This document shows, one piece after another, positions 42,410-53,373 of a DNA stretch of 64,000 nt (position 1 is its first letter; each line of letters opens with the position of its first letter). The stretch spans positions 1 to 64,000 of the forward strand of contig JADLFV010000080.1 in assembly GCA_020849625.1 (NCBI GenBank), given 5' to 3'. The notes beneath the pieces were generated by a model that searched no databases, was not told the origin of the DNA, and saw only the letters and a program-made list of their open reading frames with translations. A program made the translations under genes and the position numbers. Source of the stretch: Phycisphaeraceae bacterium. GTDB taxonomy: Bacteria; Planctomycetota; Phycisphaerae; Phycisphaerales; Phycisphaeraceae.

Positions 42410-43108
42410 TCAGTTGCCATAGGGATCGAACCAGTTGACCACGGCTTGCGAGCCCGGCGTCTGCTGCCAGGCGTCATCGAACAGATGGCTGGCGGCATGG
42501 CCGTCGGTGAACACGTAGTTGGCGGTGCGTCGATGGCGATCGACGAAGATCGTTTTGGGCAGACCCGTGGTGGTATCCCACTGTCTGCTCTGCATCATGG
42601 CGCTGGCCACGTCAGGCGGGCTGCCCCAGTACATGGGCATGAAGTGGTCGCTGGTCAGGTTTTCGACCAGTTCCGCGGCAATGATGGTGTGCGAGGGATT
42701 TTTGATTTGGCTGGGTTTGATGCCGAAGTAGGGCGGGTGATTGGGAGTGAAATAGGCGTTGATGCCGTAGGACGTGAATCGCGGCGATGTTGGATCGCGC
42801 CAGTTGTCGCTGGCGTCGGTGGGGCACTGATACACTTCGATCTCGTGCAGGTAAGGCTCGGTCAGGCGCACCCAGGAGGTTTCGATGGGTGCGGTCGCGG
42901 GCATGCGAGCGGTGGGATAGAAATTCCGCGCATCATCCGCGGCATAGAGGTCCATCACCACGGCAATGGCCCGCGTGTTGGAAAGACACTTGACTGCCAG
43001 GGCCGACTGTCGGGCCGTCGCCAGCGTGGGCAGAAGCACGCCGATCAGCAGGGCGATGATGGAGATCACCACCAACAGTTCAATCAGGGTAAAAGCATCA
43101 CGCTTCAT
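42410..43108 (-). CDS. Type IV pilin-like/H-x9-DG-type prepilin inside the nos operon
   Basis: A 232-residue prepilin. The N-terminal cleavage and methylation site and helix ([20 protein letters not shown]) and the C-terminal VFTDGHAASHLF, a variant of the H-x9-DG planctomycete pattern, are clear. The start overlaps the upstream membrane-protein gene by 11 bases and the gene is only 24 bases from nosDF, so it is part of the operon. No role in N2O reduction is known for such proteins. A second prepilin of the same kind lies at 58777. Confidence 0.88.
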   Translation of the reverse strand: MKRDAFTLIELLVVISIIALLIGVLLPTLATARQSALAVKCLSNTRAIAVVMDLYAADDARNFYPTARMPATAPIETSWVRLTEPYLHEIEVYQCPTDASDNWRDPTSPRFTSYGINAYFTPNHPPYFGIKPSQIKNPSHTIIAAELVENLTSDHFMPMYWGSPPDVASAMMQSRQWDTTTGLPKTIFVDRHRRTANYVFTDGHAASHLFDDAWQQTPGSQAVVNWFDPYGN

Positions 43109-43784
43109 GGTTGTTGGCTCCGATGGCGGGGGATTCAATGTTCTGATCAACCAGCGGTTTGTAGGCGGCCCGGTGAAACCAGAGAGCTGCCAGCACCAGC
43201 AGGGCGGCGACGGCGGCCAGGATCAATCCTGTGTCCGGCAGCGCCACGGTCGTGAACTGGCCGACCTTGCCTTCGCCCAAGACAGGCGGCACGAATGGTT
43301 TGACTGAACTGGAAAGCGGCGCATGGGGGTCGAGATTCTGCCCGAAGTGCGCCATCCACAAGTGCAGGTCCACCAGGAAGCCGGCCGGGAACAGGGCTGC
43401 GGGCAGCGCCAGCAGAGCAGCCCAGCGATTGTGGATGAAGATGGCGCCGATTAGCAGCAGGGCCAGGACGCTGGTCATCATGATGGCCAGCGAGCGTTCG
43501 AGGCGGGCCGCCTCTTCCAGGGGGCGCATGCCGATGTAGTGGTTCAGGCCGTCGATTTCATGGACGTCGCCGGTCAGTCGATTGAGGTAAGCCTGCACGT
43601 GCAGGCCTTTGGGGTACTGCGGGGCGTGCAGGGTCATGCGCCAATAGGGCGTGAAGATGGACGCCGCCAGCAGAATCGCGGCCAGCATGAGCAGAAGCGT
43701 GGGCAGCAGATAGCGGCTACGGCGTCGTTGCCATTCGTCAGCGGGTATGCGGGGGCCGAGGATGTTCTGCATCAATCGTGTCAC
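43098..43784 (-). CDS. Integral membrane protein of nos operon
   Basis: A 228-residue protein with about four helices (residues 27-47, about 98-117, 120-142 and 190-208). The periplasmic segment between helices 1 and 2 contains HVQAYLNRLTGDVHEIDGLN and HYIGMRPL, with several histidines. Proteins of this kind sit between nosZ and nosD in clade II nos clusters; their function is unknown, but copper binding or electron transfer has been suggested by context. It follows nosZ by 164 bases. Confidence 0.75.
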   Translation of the reverse strand: MTRLMQNILGPRIPADEWQRRRSRYLLPTLLLMLAAILLAASIFTPYWRMTLHAPQYPKGLHVQAYLNRLTGDVHEIDGLNHYIGMRPLEEAARLERSLAIMMTSVLALLLIGAIFIHNRWAALLALPAALFPAGFLVDLHLWMAHFGQNLDPHAPLSSSVKPFVPPVLGEGKVGQFTTVALPDTGLILAAVAALLVLAALWFHRAAYKPLVDQNIESPAIGANNHEA

Positions 43785-43948
43785 GGCAATGTTTCCGAAT
43801 CCATCCGGTTCAATGTTCCTGCGTCATTGCCAACGGGTGCGTGGCATCTCTCGCGCCGGCCGGGCACGGCACAACCATCGCGGTTCGCACCGTTGTTTTC
43901 GTTCATCGATCATCCCCGCCCACAGGGGCGAGGCTGCGGTCGGACCTT

Positions 43949-46029
<2,081 letters not shown>

Positions 46030-46033
<4 letters not shown>

Positions 46034-46500
46034 GATCGGCGCCTGATAGTGGGTTGAACCTTCCTTACCTCAGACTTGCACAAGCCGGCAGGTGTGGAAG
46101 AGGAATCATCGTGGATCAGATCGGAAATGCTCGCCTTGGCCAGCGCGGACTGCAGGGTGGCCAGGGTCTGGTCGAGCGTTTGGTGCAACGGGCACAAATG
46201 ACCGCGGTGGGCGGAAATCTTCAAGGGACAGTCGTGGATGCGCTCAATGGGCTCGACTAGGTTGATGACATCGAGCACAGACAGTTGCGCAGGCTGGCGC
46301 AGCAGTTTGAACCCGCCGCCGATGCCGCGCTGGGCGTCCACAAGACCCGCCTTGACCATCGTGTTAAGCACCTTGCTCAAGTAGCTGGCGGGAATCTGGG
46401 TGCGCTGGGCAATCTGCTGCGAGGTCTGCGGCCGGTCGGGGAATTCCGCCAAGGCCACCATGGCTCTCAGGGCATACTCGGCGGTTTGACTGAACAGCAT
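46030..46500 (-). CDS. Rrf2-family Fe-S regulator heading the nos operon
   Basis: A 156-residue regulator of the NsrR/IscR family: MLFSQTAEYALRAMVALAEF and QRTQIPASYLSKVLNTMVKA form the winged helix. Cysteines in HDCPLKISAHRGHLCPLH and LCKSEV provide three cluster ligands. ATG 46500 aligns with the paralogue at 32996-33454; the frame begins five codons earlier. Its stop overlaps the nosZ start. A near-consensus promoter with an overlapping operator-like sequence lies 36-70 bases upstream, so the operon is probably autoregulated by NO or O2 through this protein. Confidence 0.9.
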
Positions 46501-46535
46501 GCTGGCGAGCTCCACTAGACGACTTCTCGATCTAG

Positions 46536-46570
46536 ATATCCATAATAAGAAAGTGACTGACGCTTGTCAA
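46536..46570 (-). promoter_or_regulatory. Promoter and candidate Rrf2 operator of the nos operon
   Basis: On the minus strand TTGACA (46570-46565) and TATTAT (46547-46542) are separated by 17 bases, close to the sigma70 consensus. The -10 box is embedded in ATATCCATAATA (plus strand 46536-46547), which matches ATGTCCATAATA before norZ (33577-33588) with one difference. Confidence 0.7.
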
Positions 46571-46734
46571 GGGTGATGCAAAACTGCTGGCGGGCAACGC
46601 CTCCGCTGACTTTTGTAATAAACTGCTAGACAATAAGTTATATTAAATCTGCCGTTCGCGTACCATTGCTCAGATCGGCGGCAATCTCACCCATGTCCAT
46701 GAAGCGGATGTGGTTCGGACAGGTCGGCCTGCGC

Positions 46735-49700
46735 CTATCCGCCTGATGAATACCCCGGTGTGGCGCGGATCAGCTCGACCCAGTGTTGGGCACGCACCCG
46801 GCAGCCGTCGGCAAGCTGGTGGCGGCAGGAGAAGCCGTTGGCGCAGATTGCGGTGTCAGGATGGGTTTGCATCGCCTGCTGCACGGCCGGGAACAGTCGC
46901 TGCCGGCCGATGTCCATGGACAGATCGTAGTGTTCGTACCCGAATGAACCGGCCATGCCGCAGCAGCCGGCATCGACTTCCCGCACAGTTAAACCGTCGA
47001 TGCGTTTGAACAAGCGCAACATGCCTTCGGTGCCGAACAGTGCCTTCTGATGGCAGTGGCCGTGCAGCAGAATGTGCGAAGTCGCGGCGGTCAGCGTGGC
47101 GTGGATGCGGCCGGCGTCGAACTCGTCAGCCAGGAACGTGTCGAGCATCTTCACCTGTTGCCTGATCCGCGCGCCCAGCGCCTCATCGTCGATCAGGTCA
47201 GGCAGATCATCGACCAATGCCGACGCGCAACTCGGCTCCAGGCAGACGATCGGCAAACCCTGCGCGGCGAAGCGATCAAGGTTGCGCAGTGTCTGTTGGC
47301 CATCTCTGGCCGCATCGCGCACCATGCCCTTGGACAGGCGCGGCCGTTGGCAGCAGCCGGCATTGGCCGCCACCACGTGATAGCCGCAGTGGATCAGTAG
47401 TTCGACCGCGGCGGTTGCAATCTCAGGTTCGTAGTACCGTGCATAGGTGTCATCAAAGAGCACGACCGGCGGTTTGCCTTCGGCTGTTACAGCGACTGGT
47501 TGCGGCTTGAACGGCTTGCTGGTGTAAGTCGGATACGGCCGGCGGGCGTCAATGCCGGTGATGCGCTGCATCAAGTGCTTGAACGGCCCAAACTTCTGCA
47601 GCGCATTGATCAGCGGCGCCAGCGGGCCGGCCATCCACGCCGCGGTCTTCGGTGCGTTGCCCATGATGCGATATCCCAGCGGCAGGCCACGGCGATCGTG
47701 GCGCATCTGCAGCACGTCGCTCTTGAGCTTGGCCATATCCACGCTGTTGGGGCACTCCGACTTGCAGGCCTTGCACGCCAGGCAAAGCTCCAGGGCGTGC
47801 GCCACGCCGTCGCCGGCCAAGGCGTCGTTGGGTGAAGCATCGAGTTGCCCGCTCATGGCCAGGCGCAAGGCGTTGGCGCGGCCGCGCGTGCTGGCTTCTT
47901 CATCCCGCGTCGCCATGTAGCTGGGACACATGGTGCCGATGTCGATCTTGCGGCAGGCGCCCACGCCGTTGCACTGTTCGACCGCATGGGCGAAACCGTC
48001 TTGATCGCGGTAGTGGAAATTGGCTTTGACCTCGGCCAGTCGCTGCTGGTAGCCGCTCGTGCCGTGGCGCAGGTGCTCGGTCATGGCGGGCGTGTCGAGG
48101 ATTTTGCCGGGGTTGAGCAGATGTTGCGGGTCGAACAGTTGCTTGAGTTGCCCGAACGCGGCATAAAGCCGATCACCGAAGAACTCGCGAATAAACTGCC
48201 CGCGCACCTGCCCGTCGCCGTGCTCGCCGGACCATGAACCGTGATATTGGCGCACCATCTCGAACGCTTCGCAGGCGATGTCCCGCATCGTTTCGACGTC
48301 GCGCGGATCGTGCAGATCGAGCATGGGCTTGGGGTGCAGCACGCCCACCGAAGCGTGCGAGCTGACCGGCATGAGCACGCCGTGCTTCGTACACACGTCG
48401 CGCAGGCGCTGGATGTATTGGGCCAGATGCTCGACCGGCACGCAGGCGTCATCCACGAAATCCAGCGGTTTGCGCGTGCCTTTGACATTGGATTGCAATC
48501 CCACGCCGAGGCGGCGCACTTCCCAGACGTGGTTGATTGACACCGGATCATCGCACAGCGTGGAGCCGGTGCCGATGCCGCGCTGCTGCATGGCGCGGGC
48601 GAAATCTTCGGTTCTCTGTTGCGCCTGCTCGGCGCTGTCAGCCATGAACTCCACGATCAGCACGGCCGTGGGGTCGCCGCTGATGAATCCCGCCATGTGG
48701 CGCGTGGAGGGGCTGATGCGTGCTTCACGGATGATGAATTCGTCGAGCAGTTCCACCGCCGAAGGTTGATATTCCAGCATGGCCGGCACGTGGCGCAGCG
48801 ATTCAATGAGATCATCGAAGTGCAGCACGCACAGGCACGTCGCGGCCGGCAGCGGGACCAGGTTGACTTTGGCCTGGAGAATAATACCCAGCGTGCCTTC
48901 GCTGCCGCAGATCAGGCGCGAGAGGTTCCAGGCGCCGCTGGCGGGGACGCGCTCGCCGACGCCTTGTTCCGGGGGCTGTTCCGGGGGCGGGATCAGTTCA
49001 TCGAGGTTGTACCCGCCGACGCGGCGCATTACCTTGGGAAAGCGGGCTTCGATCTCATTGGCATTCTGGCGCACGATCCTGCCGACGCCGCGATAGAGTT
49101 CACCCAGGCGCGTGGTTTGCGCTTCGTGGGCCAGCCAGGTCTTCGCATCGCACGGTTCGAGCCAGACGGTCTGGCCGTCGGCCAGCATGACGCGCAGAGC
49201 GATCACGTGGTCGATGGTTTTGCCGTAGATGACCGAGCGCATGCCGGAGCTGTTGTTGGCGATCATGCCGCCGACGGTGGCGCGGCTGGTGGTGGCGGGG
49301 TCGGGTGCGAAGTGCAAGCCGGTGTGCTGGACCTGCCGATTGAGCGCGTCGCGCACGATGCCGGGCTGGACGATGGCCCAATGTTCCTCGGCATTCACCT
49401 CGACCAGCGCGTTCATGTACTTGGAGAAGTCGAGCACGATGCCGGTGCCGAAGGTCTGGCCCGCCAGGCTGGTGCCGCCGCCGCGCCCGGTGATGGGCAC
49501 GTTCAAATCCCGCGCGATGCGCATCACGGCCGCGACGTCCTGCTCATGGCGCGGCACGACCACCGCCCGCGGCATCATCTGGTAATGGCTGGCGTCGGTG
49601 GCGTACACCCCGCGCCGGGTCAGATCGGTGAACACCTCGCCCTGCACGACCGCGCGCAGGGCGCTTTCCAGCGCATCATGCTCTGGATGAACCGAAGAAC

Positions 49701-49737
49701 CGTTGCCGCTGCGGCCGGCCGTGGTGTGCATCGGCAT
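46735..49737 (-). CDS. FAD-linked dehydrogenase fused to Fe-S/CCG oxidoreductase (D-lactate or D-2-hydroxyacid type)
   Basis: A 1000-residue fusion. Residues about 40-540 are an FAD_binding_4 (VAO-type) domain (PITGRGGGTSLAGQTFGTGI, GTLGIILQAKVNLVPLPA) with its cap. A 4Fe-4S ferredoxin-type segment follows (CLACKACKSECPNSVDMAKL), and the C-terminal part has two CCG-type motifs (NAGCCQRPRLSKG, DAGCCGMAGSFGYEHYD). Such single-chain enzymes oxidise D-lactate, D-2-hydroxyglutarate or glycolate and pass electrons to quinone or cytochrome. Two adjacent CCCCCGGAA words (48967, 48979) encode a PPEQPPEQ repeat. It is the most distal gene of the sugar locus. Confidence 0.9.
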   Translation of the reverse strand: MPMHTTAGRSGNGSSVHPEHDALESALRAVVQGEVFTDLTRRGVYATDASHYQMMPRAVVVPRHEQDVAAVMRIARDLNVPITGRGGGTSLAGQTFGTGIVLDFSKYMNALVEVNAEEHWAIVQPGIVRDALNRQVQHTGLHFAPDPATTSRATVGGMIANNSSGMRSVIYGKTIDHVIALRVMLADGQTVWLEPCDAKTWLAHEAQTTRLGELYRGVGRIVRQNANEIEARFPKVMRRVGGYNLDELIPPPEQPPEQGVGERVPASGAWNLSRLICGSEGTLGIILQAKVNLVPLPAATCLCVLHFDDLIESLRHVPAMLEYQPSAVELLDEFIIREARISPSTRHMAGFISGDPTAVLIVEFMADSAEQAQQRTEDFARAMQQRGIGTGSTLCDDPVSINHVWEVRRLGVGLQSNVKGTRKPLDFVDDACVPVEHLAQYIQRLRDVCTKHGVLMPVSSHASVGVLHPKPMLDLHDPRDVETMRDIACEAFEMVRQYHGSWSGEHGDGQVRGQFIREFFGDRLYAAFGQLKQLFDPQHLLNPGKILDTPAMTEHLRHGTSGYQQRLAEVKANFHYRDQDGFAHAVEQCNGVGACRKIDIGTMCPSYMATRDEEASTRGRANALRLAMSGQLDASPNDALAGDGVAHALELCLACKACKSECPNSVDMAKLKSDVLQMRHDRRGLPLGYRIMGNAPKTAAWMAGPLAPLINALQKFGPFKHLMQRITGIDARRPYPTYTSKPFKPQPVAVTAEGKPPVVLFDDTYARYYEPEIATAAVELLIHCGYHVVAANAGCCQRPRLSKGMVRDAARDGQQTLRNLDRFAAQGLPIVCLEPSCASALVDDLPDLIDDEALGARIRQQVKMLDTFLADEFDAGRIHATLTAATSHILLHGHCHQKALFGTEGMLRLFKRIDGLTVREVDAGCCGMAGSFGYEHYDLSMDIGRQRLFPAVQQAMQTHPDTAICANGFSCRHQLADGCRVRAQHWVELIRATPGYSSGG

Positions 49738-49778
49738 ATCCTATCGCCATTCGAGCGGCGCCGATCCTGCGCTGTCCG

Positions 49779-50924
49779 TCACAGCGCCACCACGCTGGAC
49801 TCGCGCTGCGATTGCAGGGCGGCGGTGAACAACCGATGGCTCAACAGCACTTCCTCGGGACGCACGCAGCCGGCAAAGTGGGCGATGGGTTTGCCTTCGA
49901 CCAGTTCGTACAGGAACGCGGCCCACATCTGCTGGATGGAGTCGGTGAATCCGAACTGGAAAATGTTGCCGGTGATGGTCTTGTGGGCCGGTTCGTACCC
50001 GGTCTGAATCTGCTGCCAGCCCTGGGCTTTGCCTGATTCGTATTGCAGCACTTCCAGCACGTCGCAATGCACGCTCGACCAGCGGACCGAAGTTTTCGTG
50101 CCCATGATCGAGATGTACCAGTTGTTGCGCATGCCCGGGGCGATGCGCTGCAACTTCATGGTCAGCGGGAACGGCTCACCGTTTACCGGGTCGGTCACCT
50201 CGCACAACATGGTGCCGTTCTCCCATGTGCGACAGGGTGCGGTGCCGCCTTTGCCATCCGGGCGCTGCTTGACGATGTCGCTGAGGATGGCGCGGACATT
50301 CCGGGGGCGCCAACCGGCGCGGAAGGGCACGTGACAGGCGTGCATGCCCAGATCGCCCAGTACGCCGTATTCGCCGCAAAACTCGATCATGCGTTTCCAG
50401 TTGATCGGCTTGTAGGGATCGAGATCGGATGAATGCTGGAAGCCGCAGTCCACTTCGATGATGCGCCCGAATTCATTGCGTTCGATCATGGCGCACAAGC
50501 TCTGCATGGCGGGGAAGAACGGCGACTCCGACGAGCAGCGCACGAACACCTGCGGATGCTTTTCAGCGACATCGAGAATGGCCCGGCAGGCAGGCAGGTC
50601 GATGCCGAAGGGTTTCTCACCCATCAGGTGCTTGCCCGCTGTGATCACGGCGGTGTAGATCTCGCGGTGCAGATGATGCGGGACGGCGACGTACACCGCA
50701 TCGACATCGCCGTTGGCCAGCAGTTGCTTGTAGTCGCTGGTGGTCTGCTTCAGTTGCGGGCAGGCCTGCTGATACCAGGGGAACAGGGCGTCGTTGCTGT
50801 CACAGGCAGCGACAATCTCGGGTCGGGCGGGCATGTCGGTTAGATGAGCCCAGCGAGCGGCGGCGGAGGCGAACTCGCGTCCCATGAGTCCGCAGCCGAT
50901 GATGCCGAATCGCACGGTTTTCAT
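49779..50924 (-). CDS. Gfo/Idh/MocA oxidoreductase
   Basis: A 381-residue NAD(P)-dependent dehydrogenase. The Rossmann start VRFGIIGCGLMGREFASAAA and the EKPFGIDLPACRAILDVAEK segment with the catalytic lysine (here GEKPFG) are typical. The C-terminal beta domain contains DLGMHACHVPFRAGW. It probably oxidises a sugar or inositol-like compound. It has its own upstream inverted operator (50983-51024), shared in sequence with the aldolase-like gene. One CCCCCGGAA word lies at 50299. Confidence 0.9.
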   Translation of the reverse strand: MKTVRFGIIGCGLMGREFASAAARWAHLTDMPARPEIVAACDSNDALFPWYQQACPQLKQTTSDYKQLLANGDVDAVYVAVPHHLHREIYTAVITAGKHLMGEKPFGIDLPACRAILDVAEKHPQVFVRCSSESPFFPAMQSLCAMIERNEFGRIIEVDCGFQHSSDLDPYKPINWKRMIEFCGEYGVLGDLGMHACHVPFRAGWRPRNVRAILSDIVKQRPDGKGGTAPCRTWENGTMLCEVTDPVNGEPFPLTMKLQRIAPGMRNNWYISIMGTKTSVRWSSVHCDVLEVLQYESGKAQGWQQIQTGYEPAHKTITGNIFQFGFTDSIQQMWAAFLYELVEGKPIAHFAGCVRPEEVLLSHRLFTAALQSQRESSVVAL

Positions 50925-50982
50925 TCGTAAACCCTTTCAGTGCCGACACGTAAGGCTCGCAGTGGCGTGCCCACGTTGAATC

Positions 50983-51024
50983 GTTCGATCGTGTTCAATA
51001 ATGTTTATACTGAACACATCGAAC
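50983..51024. promoter_or_regulatory. Inverted operator TGAACAC-ATCGAAC upstream of Gfo/Idh/MocA gene
   Basis: GTTCGATCGTGTTCAAT (50983-50999) faces CTGAACACATCGAAC (51010-51024). The arms are complementary over 14 bases with one base inserted in the left arm. The same TTGAACAC-x-AT-x-GAAC word lies before the aldolase-like gene at 52257. Confidence 0.6.
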
Positions 51025-51096
51025 AAAATCAAGTCTCATCGTGGTTTGGATGGTGGTTATGTGCATTGCCTGGAAAGCTGTCGGACCGAGCTGTGC

Positions 51097-52128
51097 TCAG
51101 CCGGCTTTGTAGTGGCTGGAGCGCACGGTTCGCTGCATGTCGTCGGAGAGATTGCGGTAGGGTTGAATCTTGAGCTTGGCCAGCTCGCCGTGGTAGGAGC
51201 GGACAGCTTCCTGCGCATCGAGTTGCCCGTCGGCCACAGCCCGCAGATGTTTGATGAAGGTGGGCTGGTGTTCGCTGTTGTTGATCATGCGGCCGTAGAG
51301 CGCCACGCGGGCGCCGTGCTTTTTGGCTTCCCACAATTGATGGAAGGCATCGAAGGTGGTGCCCGATGATCCGCCGAGGATGCCGACGATCAGCGTGCTG
51401 TCGTAGCCGGCCAGTTGCTCCATGGCGGCGGGGCCGAGGTAAGGGATCTTCAGAAACAGCGGGCGCGCTGCACCGACCATGCCCGCCAGCGTGCGCACGA
51501 TCATGTCGTTGAGATAGCGCCCCAGGTCCGGCACCGGATTCTGCATGGTGTTGGGCTCGAAGACTTCGAGGAAGTGGCGATAGCCCTTGCTCTCGGCTTC
51601 ATAGCGGAAATCGTAGTATTTTTCGAGCGTCGCCAGGTCCAGCTCCAGGTCGTTGTTGAATGTCAGCGAATAGAGCGCCAGGTCCGCACCTTTGCCGCGC
51701 TCGTAACGGCTGCATGAGTTCCTGCCGCACATGGCGTGATCGATGGTGGCCGAGCGGAAGGGGCGCGAGGGCTGCCTGGGATAGATGCCCCCGGCCGCCA
51801 GCCAGATGTCGGTGGTGTCGTTGCCACGCACGGCCGGAGTGACGTGGCTGTTTTCAAAAAGACCTTGCTCGATGGTGAGGATGGCGTTGGTCGAGGCGCT
51901 CATGAGCATGATGTCAACCAGGCCCTGGCGCACATTTTCACGGATGTGTTCGCGATACTGATCGAGGGTGCGGTACTTGCCCGGCTGATTGCGATGCTCG
52001 GGGTCCTTGCCCGGGGCGGCAATGCCGTGGGCCATGTCCGCGTCCTTGGCGTCGGCCAGGATGAAATCGTTGCAGGAACGGTCCTTGAGGATGCGTTGAA
52101 GTTTCTGATCGAGCGATTTGATCGCCAT
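51097..52128 (-). CDS. Class I aldolase-like TIM-barrel protein
   Basis: A 343-residue protein without signal. YRHFLEVFEPNTMQNPVPDL, RPLFLKIPYLGPAAMEQLAG and STLIVGILGGSSGTTFDAFH look like consecutive barrel strands with a lysine (FLKIPYLG) where class I aldolases carry the Schiff-base residue, and a phosphate-type GGSSGTT loop. I infer an aldolase acting on a phosphorylated sugar intermediate; the exact family is not certain. ATG 52128 has GAGG eight bases upstream and is preferred over GTG 52134. The neighbours are two oxidoreductases and an isomerase. Confidence 0.65.
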   Translation of the reverse strand: MAIKSLDQKLQRILKDRSCNDFILADAKDADMAHGIAAPGKDPEHRNQPGKYRTLDQYREHIRENVRQGLVDIMLMSASTNAILTIEQGLFENSHVTPAVRGNDTTDIWLAAGGIYPRQPSRPFRSATIDHAMCGRNSCSRYERGKGADLALYSLTFNNDLELDLATLEKYYDFRYEAESKGYRHFLEVFEPNTMQNPVPDLGRYLNDMIVRTLAGMVGAARPLFLKIPYLGPAAMEQLAGYDSTLIVGILGGSSGTTFDAFHQLWEAKKHGARVALYGRMINNSEHQPTFIKHLRAVADGQLDAQEAVRSYHGELAKLKIQPYRNLSDDMQRTVRSSHYKAG

Positions 52129-52235
52129 GTTCACGGCCTCTTCACTTGCGCCCGGTTCGGGGATTCTGATTCTACTCTGCTCGCCGGTCCCAGCGGATCC
52201 CGCCGGCGGCGAGGTCGAGGGCGGGCGAAGCCGGT

Positions 52236-52273
52236 ATTATAACAGATTCGATCACGATTGAACACAATAGAAC
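52236..52273 (-). promoter_or_regulatory. Promoter -10 and operator of the aldolase-like gene
   Basis: TATAAT reads on the minus strand at 52241-52236. ATTGAACACAATAGAAC (52257-52273) covers the -35 region. It matches ATTGAACACGATCGAAC (minus strand, 50999-50983) with three differences over 17 bases, and a half-site ATTCGATCACG (52246-52256) precedes it. Confidence 0.6.
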
Positions 52274-52334
52274 ACGCAAGCCGCTGAGCTGTTGCCTGTT
52301 ACGGCGCTACAACCGAACCAAACGCGGGCCGGAT

Positions 52335-53345
52335 TTACAGCTTGACTGGCACCCCTTCGGCGATGCTGCGGTTTTCCGCTTCCACGATGCGCACCGACTC
52401 GGCCGCCTGATCCAGCGTGACCGTGTCCGGTCGGCGATTGTGCTTGATGCAGTCAAGGAAGTAGGCGATCTCGTGGGCATAGCCCATGCCCTCGCTCAAC
52501 TCGACCATGCGCGGCTCCTTGCCCGGCTCGCTCAAGCGCAGGTTGTCCTTGCCGTCGAAGTGGAACACGGCCGTGGCTCGCTCGAAGTTGACGGTGTATT
52601 GCATCTGGAAGCCGAAGCCCTTGCTCATGGCCCAGCCGCCCTCCGCGGTGATCATGGGGCCGCCGTCGTAGAGATAGTGCGTCGTCAGGTGATCGATCTG
52701 GTTGGTCTCCTTGCGGTAACCGCGACTGAACACTGCCTGCGGGGTGCCGAAGCAGAACTGCACGAAGTCGGTGTCGTGAATGTGCAGATCGAGGATGGCG
52801 CCGCCGCAGGCATCGCCGTTCAGGTAGAAGTTGCCGCCGGGGTGGGCCGCCACGCGGCGGAAGTGGGCCGCCAGCACTTTGCCGTAGGTCTGCTGGTCGA
52901 TCGCACGCTTGAGCCACACCCAGCCCGGCCAGAAGCGCATGCACATGGCGCACATCACCAGACCTTTGGCTTTCTTCGCTTCTTCCGCGAGCACCTTGGC
53001 CTCGGCATACGTGCGGCAGAGCGGCTTCTCCAGCAGCACGTGCTTGCCCGCACGCAGCGCCGCGATGGCGTATTCCTGGTGCAGGTGCGTCCACAGGCAG
53101 ATGTCCACCAGTTGCACGTCCGCATCGGCGATCAACTGCTTGCCTTCGGGATAGCGCTTGGCTTTGGACAGAGCGAGCCCGCCTTTGGCCTGGCCCTCGA
53201 TGTTGCCGCGTGCGGATTCCTCGCCGCTGAGCCGTTTGGGATTAATGTCCGAGATGGCGGCAATGTTCACATCGTCGCGCTTGGCATACACGTCCAGATG
53301 GGTCGAGCCCATCATGCCCAATCCGATGACACCGACTTGAATCAT
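52335..53345 (-). CDS. Gfo/Idh/MocA oxidoreductase
   Basis: A 336-residue dehydrogenase with IQVGVIGLGMMGSTHLDVYA as the Rossmann start and LLEKPLCRTYAEAKVLAEEA with the catalytic lysine. GGAILDLHIHDTDFVQFCFG is the substrate-site segment of the family. It is 28 bases downstream of the isomerase gene on the same strand, with AAAGGA before its ATG, and so is part of the ROK-linked unit. The substrate is unknown. Confidence 0.9.
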   Translation of the reverse strand: MIQVGVIGLGMMGSTHLDVYAKRDDVNIAAISDINPKRLSGEESARGNIEGQAKGGLALSKAKRYPEGKQLIADADVQLVDICLWTHLHQEYAIAALRAGKHVLLEKPLCRTYAEAKVLAEEAKKAKGLVMCAMCMRFWPGWVWLKRAIDQQTYGKVLAAHFRRVAAHPGGNFYLNGDACGGAILDLHIHDTDFVQFCFGTPQAVFSRGYRKETNQIDHLTTHYLYDGGPMITAEGGWAMSKGFGFQMQYTVNFERATAVFHFDGKDNLRLSEPGKEPRMVELSEGMGYAHEIAYFLDCIKHNRRPDTVTLDQAAESVRIVEAENRSIAEGVPVKL

Positions 53346-53373
53346 GGTGAAAATCCTTTGGCGGTTGTGTGCG

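Noticed and set aside
41132-43255. 707-residue open frame antisense to nosDF and the prepilin
   Set aside because: It runs across three genes on the opposite strand, with a His/Val/Ala-rich translation typical of GC-rich shadows; the minus-strand genes have clear motifs and overlapping starts.
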